Of a stretch of 64,000 nucleotides of DNA, positions 9,201 to 16,899 are shown piece after piece; position 1 is the first letter of the stretch, and each line of letters begins with the position of its first letter. The notes beneath the pieces are model-generated. The model searched no databases. It was given only the letters and a program-made list of their open reading frames with translations, and had not been told where the DNA came from. The translations under genes were made by a program, and so were the position numbers. Origin of the DNA: Oxalobacteraceae sp. CFBP 8761 (GTDB lineage Bacteria; Pseudomonadota; Gammaproteobacteria; Burkholderiales; Burkholderiaceae_D); contig JACYUE010000002.1 in the NCBI GenBank assembly GCA_014841595.1, positions 1-64,000 on the forward strand, given 5' to 3'.

Positions 9201-9783
9201 GCTGGTGCGCGTGGAAAACCAGGACTACATCCACTACCGCAAGGGCAGCCTGGTCTTCTACCGCCTGCGCGACGAGATCGGCGAAGCGGCGCTCAACCGC
9301 GCCCTCAAGCGCTTCCTGCAGGACAAGGGCTACCAGGAGGCGCCGTTTGCGACCTCCGCCGAACTGGTCGACTACATCCGCGCCGAAGCCCCGGTCGGCA
9401 AGCACGCGCTGATCGCCGACCTGTTCGAGCGCATCGTGTTCTACGATAACCGCGTGACCGAGGCGAAGGCCGTCAAGCGCCCGGACGGCCAGTGGGACGT
9501 GACGATGAAACTGCATCTGGCGAAGATGCAGGCCGACGGCAAGGGGCAGGAAACGCCGCGCACCTATGACGAAGCCGTGGAAATCGGCGTGTTCGCACGC
9601 GCGAAGGATGCCAAGGAATCGGACGAGCGGGTGCTGTTATTGGAGAAGCGCGTACTGCGGGGCGAGAATCCGACCGTGACGGTGACTGTCAAGGAACAGC
9701 CGTTCGACGTTGGCATTGACCCGTACAACAAGCTGATCGACCGCGTGGCCCGTGACAACCGCAAGGAGGTCAGTATCGATTGA
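6202..9783 (+). CDS. ABC transporter permease fused to M1 family peptidase domain
   Basis: A 1193-residue fusion. Residues 1-580 hold two sets of ABC-2 type membrane segments joined by a soluble loop near residues 270-300. After another membrane segment near residue 572, residues 620-1190 form an M1 (gluzincin) peptidase domain with the zinc motif HEMAH (first His at 932) and a downstream ESLAQ Glu. The spacing to that Glu is 19 residues rather than the usual 18. The GAMEN exopeptidase motif of classic aminopeptidases is not seen; NTIPFSESIGF stands in that region. The peptidase domain is probably outside the cytoplasm, since it follows the last membrane segment, but topology is not certain. 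Substrate unknown. Confidence 0.88.
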   Translation: MLREFFKFELGIQLRQPLLWVCALIFGALAFGATTTDAIQIGGSIGNVNRNAPVVVAQLLGVFSLMSMFVVTIFIAGSVLRDGDVGISDMLFATPMKKHDYLVGRFLAGLLACMVIFAVIVAGMMLGPLMPWIDAERVGPFPGAAYLWALCVLVVPNLLFIGALLMLLAATTRSIMMVYVGVMAFFVLWILAGKFTSNIDNEWIAVLADPFGLRALGRATRYFSTAESNAGLPAIGGYMLANRLLWSVVGLALLGLTLALFKPQRAGTGKRLFGKAKAAAPAAGMPAHVALPRIAPRFTRATRWTQCWHIFVFDAVAVFKSVPFLVMLLFGVLNMVGSSSQLHQMFGTDVYSRTYLMIELLKGSYNFLLLIIVIFYAGELIFKERQAGIADVSDAMPMPNWAPLVAKSLALVGVVLAFLFAGILTAIAIQLYKGGAPIEPMVYLQGVFMAGTPYILMALIAVALQVVTNNKFLGYLFMIVLIVAQIVLSVLHFDHNLYNIGLLPETPYSDMNGFGHFVAGWSWFALYWTLFVVAGLIVAQAFWVRGLSVEWRTRTREATRRLKSASGVALAACTIAFALVGGWIFHNTVTQGRYEAQNVAMDKQARYEKTYRKYKDLPHVKIVDVRAAVDIYPAERRVMVKGRYVFENKTSQPLDTLRLQVNPDVVTTFAGLPAHTVVLDDQVAGFRILKLAQPTAPGARLALDFTVDVRRPGFSNAGRGDTLNLNGTFFNNREFFPLVGYQSEFELLDRNERRKRGLGEPERMAKLENQAARANTMFGDDADWISFDTTVSTSGDQIALAPGYLQKAWKENGRNYHRYKMDQKMMPFFAYLSANWQVKKGDWHGIPIEIYHDPKHAYNVDRMIAGTQKSLDYFTNQFTPYQHKQVRILEFPNYQRFAQSFANTIPFSESIGFIADLRNKEDIDYVFYVTAHEMAHQWWGHQVTAANVQGASMLIESLAQYSALMVMEKEYGPHKMRRFLRYELDRYLSSRGAEKIEELPLVRVENQDYIHYRKGSLVFYRLRDEIGEAALNRALKRFLQDKGYQEAPFATSAELVDYIRAEAPVGKHALIADLFERIVFYDNRVTEAKAVKRPDGQWDVTMKLHLAKMQADGKGQETPRTYDEAVEIGVFARAKDAKESDERVLLLEKRVLRGENPTVTVTVKEQPFDVGIDPYNKLIDRVARDNRKEVSID

Positions 9784-9814
9784 AGCCCGCCGGCCCGGGC
9801 GCGCTCAGTTGCAC

Positions 9815-10333
9815 TCAGTCGCGCCTGAGCGCGTAGCCGGCGAAGTGCTTCCACGAGCCGTCCGGCTGCGCCGCCTCGAGCGCGAATTGCCACGTCGCGC
9901 TGGCCGGATCGAAACGCCAGGTATTGCGAAACGGGCCGCTCGGGTAGGGAATGGTGAATGTGACGACGTTGCCGGTGATGTCGCCACTGCCGTGCGGGAC
10001 CGAGTACTTTGCGCCGAAGCTGTCCATCCAGTGCGCGATGATGGTCTTGCTGGCGGCGTCGTAGCCGACGAAGACGGCTGCTTCATACTGCGCGGGCATC
10101 TGCACGTCCTGCATGCGCAGCTCGGTGAATGTGCCGTGCAAGGCCGGCTTGGCCACCATGCGGTAGGTGACCGGTTTGCCCCGCACATCACCCGTCATGG
10201 TCCAGGCGCCATCGAGCTGGCGCAGAATCTCGGGACGGACGTCACCACCGGCAGCGGTTGCCTGCGCGTGGATCTGGGCTGGTATGGCCAGCAGGGTACA
10301 GGTGGTGAACAGCGCGGCAAACTGTCGGGTCAT
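9815..10333 (-). CDS. Secreted DUF1579-like protein
   Basis: A 172-residue protein with a cleavable signal peptide (MTRQFAALFTTCTLLAIPAQIHAQA, cleavage probably after HAQ). The mature part resembles small lipocalin-like DUF1579-type proteins, with LDGAWTMTGDVRGKPVTYRMV near its start, GTFTELRM, and a central VGYDAASKTIIAHWMD segment. A GGAGAC ribosome site precedes the start. It lies tail-to-tail with the permease/peptidase gene, only 31 bases apart. The family assignment rests on overall pattern only. The function is unknown. Confidence 0.7.
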   Translation of the reverse strand: MTRQFAALFTTCTLLAIPAQIHAQATAAGGDVRPEILRQLDGAWTMTGDVRGKPVTYRMVAKPALHGTFTELRMQDVQMPAQYEAAVFVGYDAASKTIIAHWMDSFGAKYSVPHGSGDITGNVVTFTIPYPSGPFRNTWRFDPASATWQFALEAAQPDGSWKHFAGYALRRD

Positions 10334-10448
10334 CGTGGTCTCCGTAAAGACAACCAGTATAAGCCGGGATGCGCGTCAAAAGATGGCGACACGGGCGTGC
10401 CGCTGGTACTGAGGCCACCCGCGCGAGGCGGGCTGGCCCATGGACTGT

Positions 10449-10877
10449 TTAATGCTTGTCGAGCGTTGGCGGCACGACGATCGTCGGGTCTTCCGGTGCA
10501 GCCGGGAATGGCGCGGTGGCCGATGGCGCAGCGCCTGGCATCGGAATCGCCGAGCTGCCCGAGGTTGGGAAAGCGGCCGATGCCGAGGCCGCTGTCGCCG
10601 AGGTTGCCGATGAGGTTGCCGACGACGCCGTGGTGCTGCCCGCACCCAGTTTGGCTTCGAGCTCGCTCACGCGCAGTTCAAGCGCCTCGAGCTTGCTGCG
10701 GGTCTTGGCCAGCACCTGGGCCTGGATATCGAATTCCTCGCGCGTGACCAGATCGAGCTTGGAAAAGCCCGACGTCATGGCTGCCTTCACATTGCGTTCA
10801 ATGTCCTTGGCCGGACCGCTCTCGAGCGCCTGGTTGATCTTGCCCTGCAAGTCGCTGAAGAAGTTGCTATTACTCAT
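10449..10877 (-). CDS. ubiK: Accessory factor UbiK family protein (YqiC/BMFP)
   Basis: A 142-residue protein. Residues 1-80 match the UbiK/YqiC family: an amphipathic N-terminal part (FFSDLQGKINQALESGPA), DIERNVKAAMTSGFSKLDLVTREEFDIQ, and a coiled coil (VLAKTRSKLEALELRVSELE). UbiK helps ubiquinone synthesis by assisting the soluble Ubi complex. The C-terminal 60 residues are a low-complexity Ala/Ser/Thr/Pro tail longer than in enteric homologues. The start at 10877 has an AAAGGG site at proper distance; an ATG two codons upstream (10883) is possible but too close to that site. It is divergent from the glnK operon. Confidence 0.85.
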   Translation of the reverse strand: MSNSNFFSDLQGKINQALESGPAKDIERNVKAAMTSGFSKLDLVTREEFDIQAQVLAKTRSKLEALELRVSELEAKLGAGSTTASSATSSATSATAASASAAFPTSGSSAIPMPGAAPSATAPFPAAPEDPTIVVPPTLDKH

Positions 10878-10905
10878 ATCCATTTCCCTTTCTGCCGAGG
10901 CCGCA

Positions 10906-10942
10906 CGCTCCATGATGGTGCAATGTGACCTGATGTGGTGCG
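10906..10942 (+). promoter_or_regulatory. Possible NtrC enhancer sites
   Basis: CGCTCC-ATGAT-GGTGCA (10906-10922) matches the NtrC consensus TGCACC-N5-GGTGCA at 10 of 12 positions, with the correct 5-base spacer. A second GGTGC half-site at 10937-10941 lies 20 bases further on with a poorer partner (TGACC). The pair is roughly 130-160 bases upstream of the expected transcript start, the usual range for NtrC enhancers. This is a prediction supported by the sigma-54 site downstream. Confidence 0.45.
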
Positions 10943-11045
10943 CCGAACGGCCGTCTGGGTGCCGTATGCGGTCCGTTGTGTTGTAGCAAAACCGATGTGG
11001 GGCGTGTTTACCAAAAAAACAAGGACCTTTTTCCTCTTTATGAGC

Positions 11046-11061
11046 TGGCACGCATCCTGCT
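11046..11061 (+). promoter_or_regulatory. Sigma-54 (RpoN) promoter of the porin-glnK-amtB operon
   Basis: TGGCACGCATCCTGCT has the -24 GG and -12 GC elements exactly 10 bases apart and fits TGGCACG-N4-TTGCW at all but one core base. A transcript would start near 11072, about 65 bases before the first gene. In Herbaspirillum the equivalent nlmA-glnK-amtB operon is known to be NtrC- and sigma-54-dependent. Confidence 0.8.
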
Positions 11062-11138
11062 AAATAAAGCATAGATAAAGAACATCACAAGGATCCACAA
11101 GCAGTCATTTTTCATGTTGTTCATCAAGGGGGTTTGTC

Positions 11139-12231
<1,093 letters not shown>

Positions 12232-12245
12232 GAAGGAATGTTTTC

Positions 12246-13646
12246 ATGAAGCGCATAACTACAACGATACTGACCGCCTTGCTGGGCCTGGGCATCGCCC
12301 TGCCGGCCATGGCGGCGCCGTCCATCAACAAGGGGGATACGGCCTGGATGTTTGTCGCCACGCTGCTGGTTATCCTGATGACCATTCCCGGCCTGGCGCT
12401 GTTCTACGGTGGCCTCGTGCGCGCCAAGAACATGCTGTCGGTGCTGATGCAGGTGATGATGGTGTTTGCCCTCGTCATCGTGCTGTGGTGCCTGTACGGC
12501 TACTCGCTGGCCTTCACGCAGGGCAACGCGTTCATCGGCGGCTTCGACCGCGCCTTCCTGCAAGGCATCTGGGATCCGGTTGCCGGCAAGTTTGCGATGG
12601 CCGCGACCTTCAGCAAAGAGACGATGATCCCCGAATTCATCTTCGTCGCCTTCCAGGGCACCTTCGCAGCGATTACCTGCGCGCTGATCGTCGGCGCCTT
12701 TGCCGAACGCGCCAAGTTCGCGGCCGTGCTGGTGTTCGTCGTGCTGTGGTTCACGTTCGGCTACCTGCCGGTCGCGCACATGGTCTGGTTCTGGGCCGGT
12801 CCTGACGCCATCACCGACGCCGCCTCGCTGCAAACCGTTACCGCAGCTGCCGGCTACCTGTGGCAGCAGGGCGCGCTCGACTTCGCGGGCGGCACCGTGG
12901 TGCACATCAATTCGGCCGTGGCCGGCCTGGTGGGTGCCTATGTGATCGGCAAGCGGATCGGTTACGGCCGTGAATCGATGGCGCCACACTCGCTGCCGAT
13001 GACGATGGTCGGCGCATCGCTGCTGTGGGTCGGCTGGTTCGGCTTCAATGCCGGCTCGGCACTCGAAGCAGGCGACGTGGCGGCACTGGCGTTCCTGAAC
13101 ACGCTGCTGGCCACCGCTGGTGCGACCCTCACCTGGGTGCTGGGCGAGTGGATCTTCAAGCACAAGCCATCGATGCTGGGCGCCGCATCGGGCGCCGTGT
13201 CGGGCCTGGTGGCGATCACCCCGGGCGCCGGCTTCGTCGGTCCGATGGGCGCGCTGGTCATCGGCCTGCTGGCCGGTATCGTCTGCCTGTGGGGCGTGAC
13301 GGGTCTGAAGCGCCTGCTGCGCGCCGACGATTCGCTCGACGTGTTCGGCGTGCACGGCGTGGGCGGTATCCTGGGCGCGATGCTGACCGGCGTGTTTGCG
13401 TCGCCGGCACTGGGCGGGCAGGGCGTGTGGGATTACACGACCAATGCCATGAACACGAGCTACTCGATCGTCGGCCAGCTGTGGATCCAGGCCCATGCGA
13501 TCGGCGTGACCGTCATCTGGTCGGCCGTCGTCGCCTTCATCGCCTTCAAGCTGGTGGATATCGTGATCGGTCTGCGTGTACCGGAAGAAGAGGAACGCGA
13601 AGGTCTGGACATCACGAGCCACGGCGAGTCGGCCTACCGTTACTGA
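12246..13646 (+). CDS. amtB: Ammonium transporter AmtB
   Basis: A 466-residue inner-membrane ammonium channel with a cleavable signal peptide (cleavage near PAMAAPS) and eleven expected membrane segments. Recognisable parts are DTAWMFVATLLVILMTIPGL, ALFYGGLVRAKN, the central FAGGTVVHINSAVAGLVGA with the first pore His, and DVFGVHGVGGILGA with the second. It forms trimers gated by GlnK. A terminator follows 28 bases after the stop and closes the operon. Confidence 0.97.
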   Translation: MKRITTTILTALLGLGIALPAMAAPSINKGDTAWMFVATLLVILMTIPGLALFYGGLVRAKNMLSVLMQVMMVFALVIVLWCLYGYSLAFTQGNAFIGGFDRAFLQGIWDPVAGKFAMAATFSKETMIPEFIFVAFQGTFAAITCALIVGAFAERAKFAAVLVFVVLWFTFGYLPVAHMVWFWAGPDAITDAASLQTVTAAAGYLWQQGALDFAGGTVVHINSAVAGLVGAYVIGKRIGYGRESMAPHSLPMTMVGASLLWVGWFGFNAGSALEAGDVAALAFLNTLLATAGATLTWVLGEWIFKHKPSMLGAASGAVSGLVAITPGAGFVGPMGALVIGLLAGIVCLWGVTGLKRLLRADDSLDVFGVHGVGGILGAMLTGVFASPALGGQGVWDYTTNAMNTSYSIVGQLWIQAHAIGVTVIWSAVVAFIAFKLVDIVIGLRVPEEEEREGLDITSHGESAYRY

Positions 13647-13673
13647 TCCGCTCAGTCGTCGGTTGTCCCTGAA

Positions 13674-13709
13674 AACGTCGTCTCCGCACAAGCGGGGACG
13701 GCGTTTTTT
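13674..13709 (+). terminator. amtB terminator
   Basis: AACGTCGTCTCCGC (13674-13687) pairs with GCGGGGACGGCGTT (13692-13705) with two G-U pairs and an ACAA loop, followed by a run of T to 13709. It is well placed after amtB. Confidence 0.9.
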
Positions 13710-13807
13710 GCATTCTTCGCATTGCCCTTTAAAATACCCGGACCAACCCCATATGCGATTCCCACCTTAATTAACAACAAGAAGCGCACAACAAGGACGT
13801 CCAATCA

Positions 13808-15109
13808 ATGGTTCCGCACCTCGCCACCGCCCAGACCGGTCCTTTGCTGGACCTGGAAAAGAAAATCCTCGAAGCCACGCCTGCCATCGAGCGCTGGTTC
13901 CGCCTCGAGTGGCAGGAGCACACGCCGCCATTTTATTGCTCGGTCGATCTGCGCAACGCCGGCTACAAGCTCGCGCCGGTGGACACCAACCTGTTCCCGG
14001 GCGGCTTCAACAACCTGGCCAGCGAGATGCTGCCGCTGACGGTGCAGGCCGCCATGGCCGCCGTTGACAAGTATTGCCCGGATGCGCGCAACCTGCTGCT
14101 GGTGCCGGACGCCGACCGCCGCAGCCCGATCTACCTGCAGAACGTCGCGCGCCTGATGCAGATCTTCCGCCAGACCGGCTTGCATGTCCGTCTTGGCACG
14201 TTCTCGCCCGACATCACCGAGCCGACGCCGCTGGCGCTGCCTGACGGCAATATGCTCGTGCTCGAGCCGCTCGTGCGCTCGGCCAATGGCCGCCGGGTCG
14301 GCCTGCCCGACTTCGATCCGTGCACCATCCTGCTCAACAATGACCTGTCCGGCGGCATTCCGTCGATCCTCGAGAACGTCCACGAGCAAGCTTTGCTGCC
14401 GCCACTGCACGCCGGCTGGGCGCTGCGCCGCAAGAGCAATCACCTCAAGGCGCTGGACGAAGTGGCCAAGAAGTTCGGCAAGCTGATCGACATCGATCCG
14501 TGGCTGGTCAACCCGCTGCACAGCACCTGCGCCGAAGTCGACCTGCGCGAGAACGTTGGCACCGAAGCGCTGGCCGACGACGTCTCGGCGCTGTTCTCGA
14601 AGATCAAGAAGAAGTACAAGGAATACGGCATGAAGGAGCGCAAGCCCTTCGTGATCCTCAAGCCCGACGCCGGCACCTACGGCATGGGCATCATGACCAT
14701 CAAGGACGCGAGTGAAGTGCGCGACCTGACCCCGGCCCAGCGCGCACGGATGTCGGTGGTCAAGGATGGCGTGGCCGTGACCGATCTGATCATCCAGGAA
14801 GGCGTGCCCACCTTCGAATCGATCGACGATGCCGTCGCCGAGCCGGTCGTCTACATGATCGACCGCTATGTCGTCGGAGGCTTCTACCGCGTGCACGCCG
14901 AGCGCGGCATCGACCAGAACCTCAATGCCCCCGGTTCGCAGTTCGTGCCGCTGGCGTTCGCGCAGCAGCATGCGATGCCCGATCCGAAGGCCAAGCCGGG
15001 CACCGCCGCGCCCAACCGCTTTTACGTGTATGGCGTGGTCGCGCGCCTGGGCATGCTGGCCGCATCGCTGGAACTCGAACGCACCGATCCGAATCCGGAA
15101 GTGTACTGA
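13808..15109 (+). CDS. gshA: Glutamate--cysteine ligase
   Basis: A 433-residue enzyme of the proteobacterial (Acidithiobacillus-type, TIGR02049) gamma-glutamylcysteine synthetase family, which is unrelated in sequence to the E. coli GshA. It catalyses the first step of glutathione synthesis. Family features visible are FYCSVDLRNAGYKLAPVDTN near residue 40, GGFNNL, the ATP-grasp-like KPFVILKPDAGTYGMGIMT near residue 280 and DRYVVGGFYRVH. Glutathione synthase follows 88 bases later, so both steps are encoded together. The upstream gap has AT-rich stretches but no convincing promoter. Confidence 0.92.
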   Translation: MVPHLATAQTGPLLDLEKKILEATPAIERWFRLEWQEHTPPFYCSVDLRNAGYKLAPVDTNLFPGGFNNLASEMLPLTVQAAMAAVDKYCPDARNLLLVPDADRRSPIYLQNVARLMQIFRQTGLHVRLGTFSPDITEPTPLALPDGNMLVLEPLVRSANGRRVGLPDFDPCTILLNNDLSGGIPSILENVHEQALLPPLHAGWALRRKSNHLKALDEVAKKFGKLIDIDPWLVNPLHSTCAEVDLRENVGTEALADDVSALFSKIKKKYKEYGMKERKPFVILKPDAGTYGMGIMTIKDASEVRDLTPAQRARMSVVKDGVAVTDLIIQEGVPTFESIDDAVAEPVVYMIDRYVVGGFYRVHAERGIDQNLNAPGSQFVPLAFAQQHAMPDPKAKPGTAAPNRFYVYGVVARLGMLAASLELERTDPNPEVY

Positions 15110-15120
15110 CGCACTGCGTC

Positions 15121-15156
15121 CGGCAAACCTCGGGGCCTCGCCCGCGAGGTTTGCCG
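15121..15156 (+). other. Strong hairpin between gshA and gshB
   Basis: CGGCAAACCTCG (15121-15132) and CGAGGTTTGCCG (15145-15156) form a perfect 12-bp stem. No T run follows, so it is a poor intrinsic terminator. It may stabilise the gshA message 3' end or give partial termination. Confidence 0.6.
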
Positions 15157-15197
15157 ATTCGGGCTAAAATCAAGGTATTACATCGATTGGACGCCCC

Positions 15198-16142
15198 ATG
15201 AAAATCGCTTTTCTCGCCGACCCGCTGTCCGGATTCAAGATTTACAAGGATTCGACCTTCGCCATGATGCGCGAGGCGGCCCGGCGCGGTCATGCCCTGT
15301 ATTTCTTCGAACAGCGCGACATGGTGCTCGAAGAGGGCATCGTCAGCGCGCGCGTGATGCAGATTCACCTGACGGGCGAGCCGGATGTCTGGTACACCGC
15401 CGATGCCGCAGTCGACGTGAAGCTGTCCGAATTCGACGCGATCATCGAGCGCAAGGACCCGCCGTTCGACATGGAATACGTCTACGGCACCTACCTGCTC
15501 GAACTGGCCGTGCGCCAGGGCGCCTGCGTGATCAACAGCCCGTCGGCGATCCGCGACCACAACGAGAAACTGGCGATCGGCCAGTTCAGCCAATACACCT
15601 CGCCGACGATGGTCACTTCGGACGAAGCGCGCCTGCGCGCCTTCCACGCCAAGCACGGCGACGTGATCTTCAAGCCGCTCGACGGCATGGGCGGCGCCGG
15701 CATCTTCCGCGTGAAGAGCGATGCGCTCAATCTGGGGTCGATCATCGAGACGCTGACGGCCAACGGCCGCCACACGATCATGGCCCAAAAGTTCATCCCG
15801 GCGATCGACAAGGGCGACAAGCGCGTGCTGGTCATCGGCGGCAAGCCGGTGCCGTTCGTGCTGGCGCGGATTCCGCAAAACGGCGAAGTGCGCGGCAACC
15901 TGGCCGCCGGCGGCATCGGTGTGGCGCAGCCGATCAGCGAGCGCGATCGCGAGATCGCCGAAGCCCTCGGCCCGTTGCTGGCCGAGCGTGGCCTGTTACT
16001 GGTAGGATTGGACGTGATCGGCGAGAACCTGACCGAAGTGAACGTGACCAGCCCGACCTGCTTCCAGGAGATCTTCGACCAGACCGGTTTTGACGTGGCC
16101 GCGATGTTCATCGACGCGGTCGAACAGAAAGTACTTGGATAA
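15198..16142 (+). CDS. gshB: Glutathione synthase
   Basis: A 314-residue ATP-grasp enzyme that joins glycine to gamma-glutamylcysteine. It starts MKIAFLADPLSGFKIYKDST and carries DPPFDMEYVYGTYLLE, NSPSAIRDHNEKLAI, the nucleotide-binding KPLDGMGGAGIFRV and the C-terminal VIGENLTEVNVTSPTC typical of GshB. The length matches E. coli GshB (316). The next gene starts 4 bases after its stop, so it is co-transcribed with the PTS genes. Confidence 0.96.
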   Translation: MKIAFLADPLSGFKIYKDSTFAMMREAARRGHALYFFEQRDMVLEEGIVSARVMQIHLTGEPDVWYTADAAVDVKLSEFDAIIERKDPPFDMEYVYGTYLLELAVRQGACVINSPSAIRDHNEKLAIGQFSQYTSPTMVTSDEARLRAFHAKHGDVIFKPLDGMGGAGIFRVKSDALNLGSIIETLTANGRHTIMAQKFIPAIDKGDKRVLVIGGKPVPFVLARIPQNGEVRGNLAAGGIGVAQPISERDREIAEALGPLLAERGLLLVGLDVIGENLTEVNVTSPTCFQEIFDQTGFDVAAMFIDAVEQKVLG

Positions 16143-16146
16143 CGAC

Positions 16147-16548
16147 ATGGTAGGCATTCTGCTCCTGACCCACGCACCTTTGGGCCAGGCATTCATCGCC
16201 GCGGCAACGCACGTGTTTCGCGGCCCCACCGAGCGCGTCGAGGCAATCGACGTGACCGCTGACCAGGATATCGGCCAGATCAATTGCCTGGCCAAGGAAG
16301 CCATCGCGCGTCTTGACGATGGCGACGGCGTCCTGGTGATCACCGACGTCAAGGGCGGCACGCCGTCGAACTGCTGCAATTCGCTGGCCGACGCGGGCCA
16401 CGTGGAAGTCATCGCCGGCATCAGCCTGCCGATGCTGCTGCGCGCGATCACCTACCGGCGCGACTCGCTCGACGTGGTCGTCGAGATGGCGCTGGCCGGC
16501 GCGCAGAACGGGGCAGTGCGGGTGGATAACCGGATCCGGGTGGGCTAG
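16147..16548 (+). CDS. PTS IIA component, mannose (ManX) family
   Basis: A 133-residue protein starting MVGILLLTHAPLG, with the phosphorylated His at residue 9. The fold-typical GDGVLVITDVKGGTPSN and the later GISLPMLLRAITYR match EIIA-Man. No IIB, IIC or IID component lies nearby, so it probably passes phosphate to a regulatory target rather than to a sugar transporter. This gshB-EIIA-ptsH-ptsI order is common in betaproteobacteria. The start at 16147 is chosen over an earlier in-frame codon inside gshB because it begins with the conserved motif. Confidence 0.9.
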   Translation: MVGILLLTHAPLGQAFIAAATHVFRGPTERVEAIDVTADQDIGQINCLAKEAIARLDDGDGVLVITDVKGGTPSNCCNSLADAGHVEVIAGISLPMLLRAITYRRDSLDVVVEMALAGAQNGAVRVDNRIRVG

Positions 16549-16629
16549 GGCAGGCGGCGTTGGCAATGGCGATGCGTGCGAGGAGATACCGGGCGCAGTC
16601 AGACACATTACAAAAACGATAAAGCGACT

Positions 16630-16899
16630 ATGATTCAACAAGAACTCGAGATCATCAACAAGCTGGGCCTGCACGCACGGGCCTCCGCCAAGTTCACGCA
16701 ACTGGCCGCCAGGTACAAGAGCGACGTCTGGCTCACCCGCAACGGCCGGCGCATCAATGCCAAGTCGATCATGGGTGTCATGATGCTCGCCGCCGGCAAG
16801 GGCGCGAAGGTCACGCTCGAAGCCGATGGCGCCGACGAAGAAGCCGCGCTGGCCGCCCTGACGGCGCTCGTCAACGACAAGTTCGGTGAAGGTGAATAA
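16630..16899 (+). CDS. ptsH: Phosphocarrier protein HPr
   Basis: An 89-residue HPr. The catalytic motif GLHARAS holds His15 and Arg17, and Ser46 lies in AKSIMGVMML, the site phosphorylated by HPr kinase in bacteria that have one. It shuttles phosphate from enzyme I to the EIIA encoded upstream. Its TAA stop overlaps the ATG of ptsI by one base (TAATG), so the two proteins are translationally coupled. Confidence 0.96.
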   Translation: MIQQELEIINKLGLHARASAKFTQLAARYKSDVWLTRNGRRINAKSIMGVMMLAAGKGAKVTLEADGADEEAALAALTALVNDKFGEGE

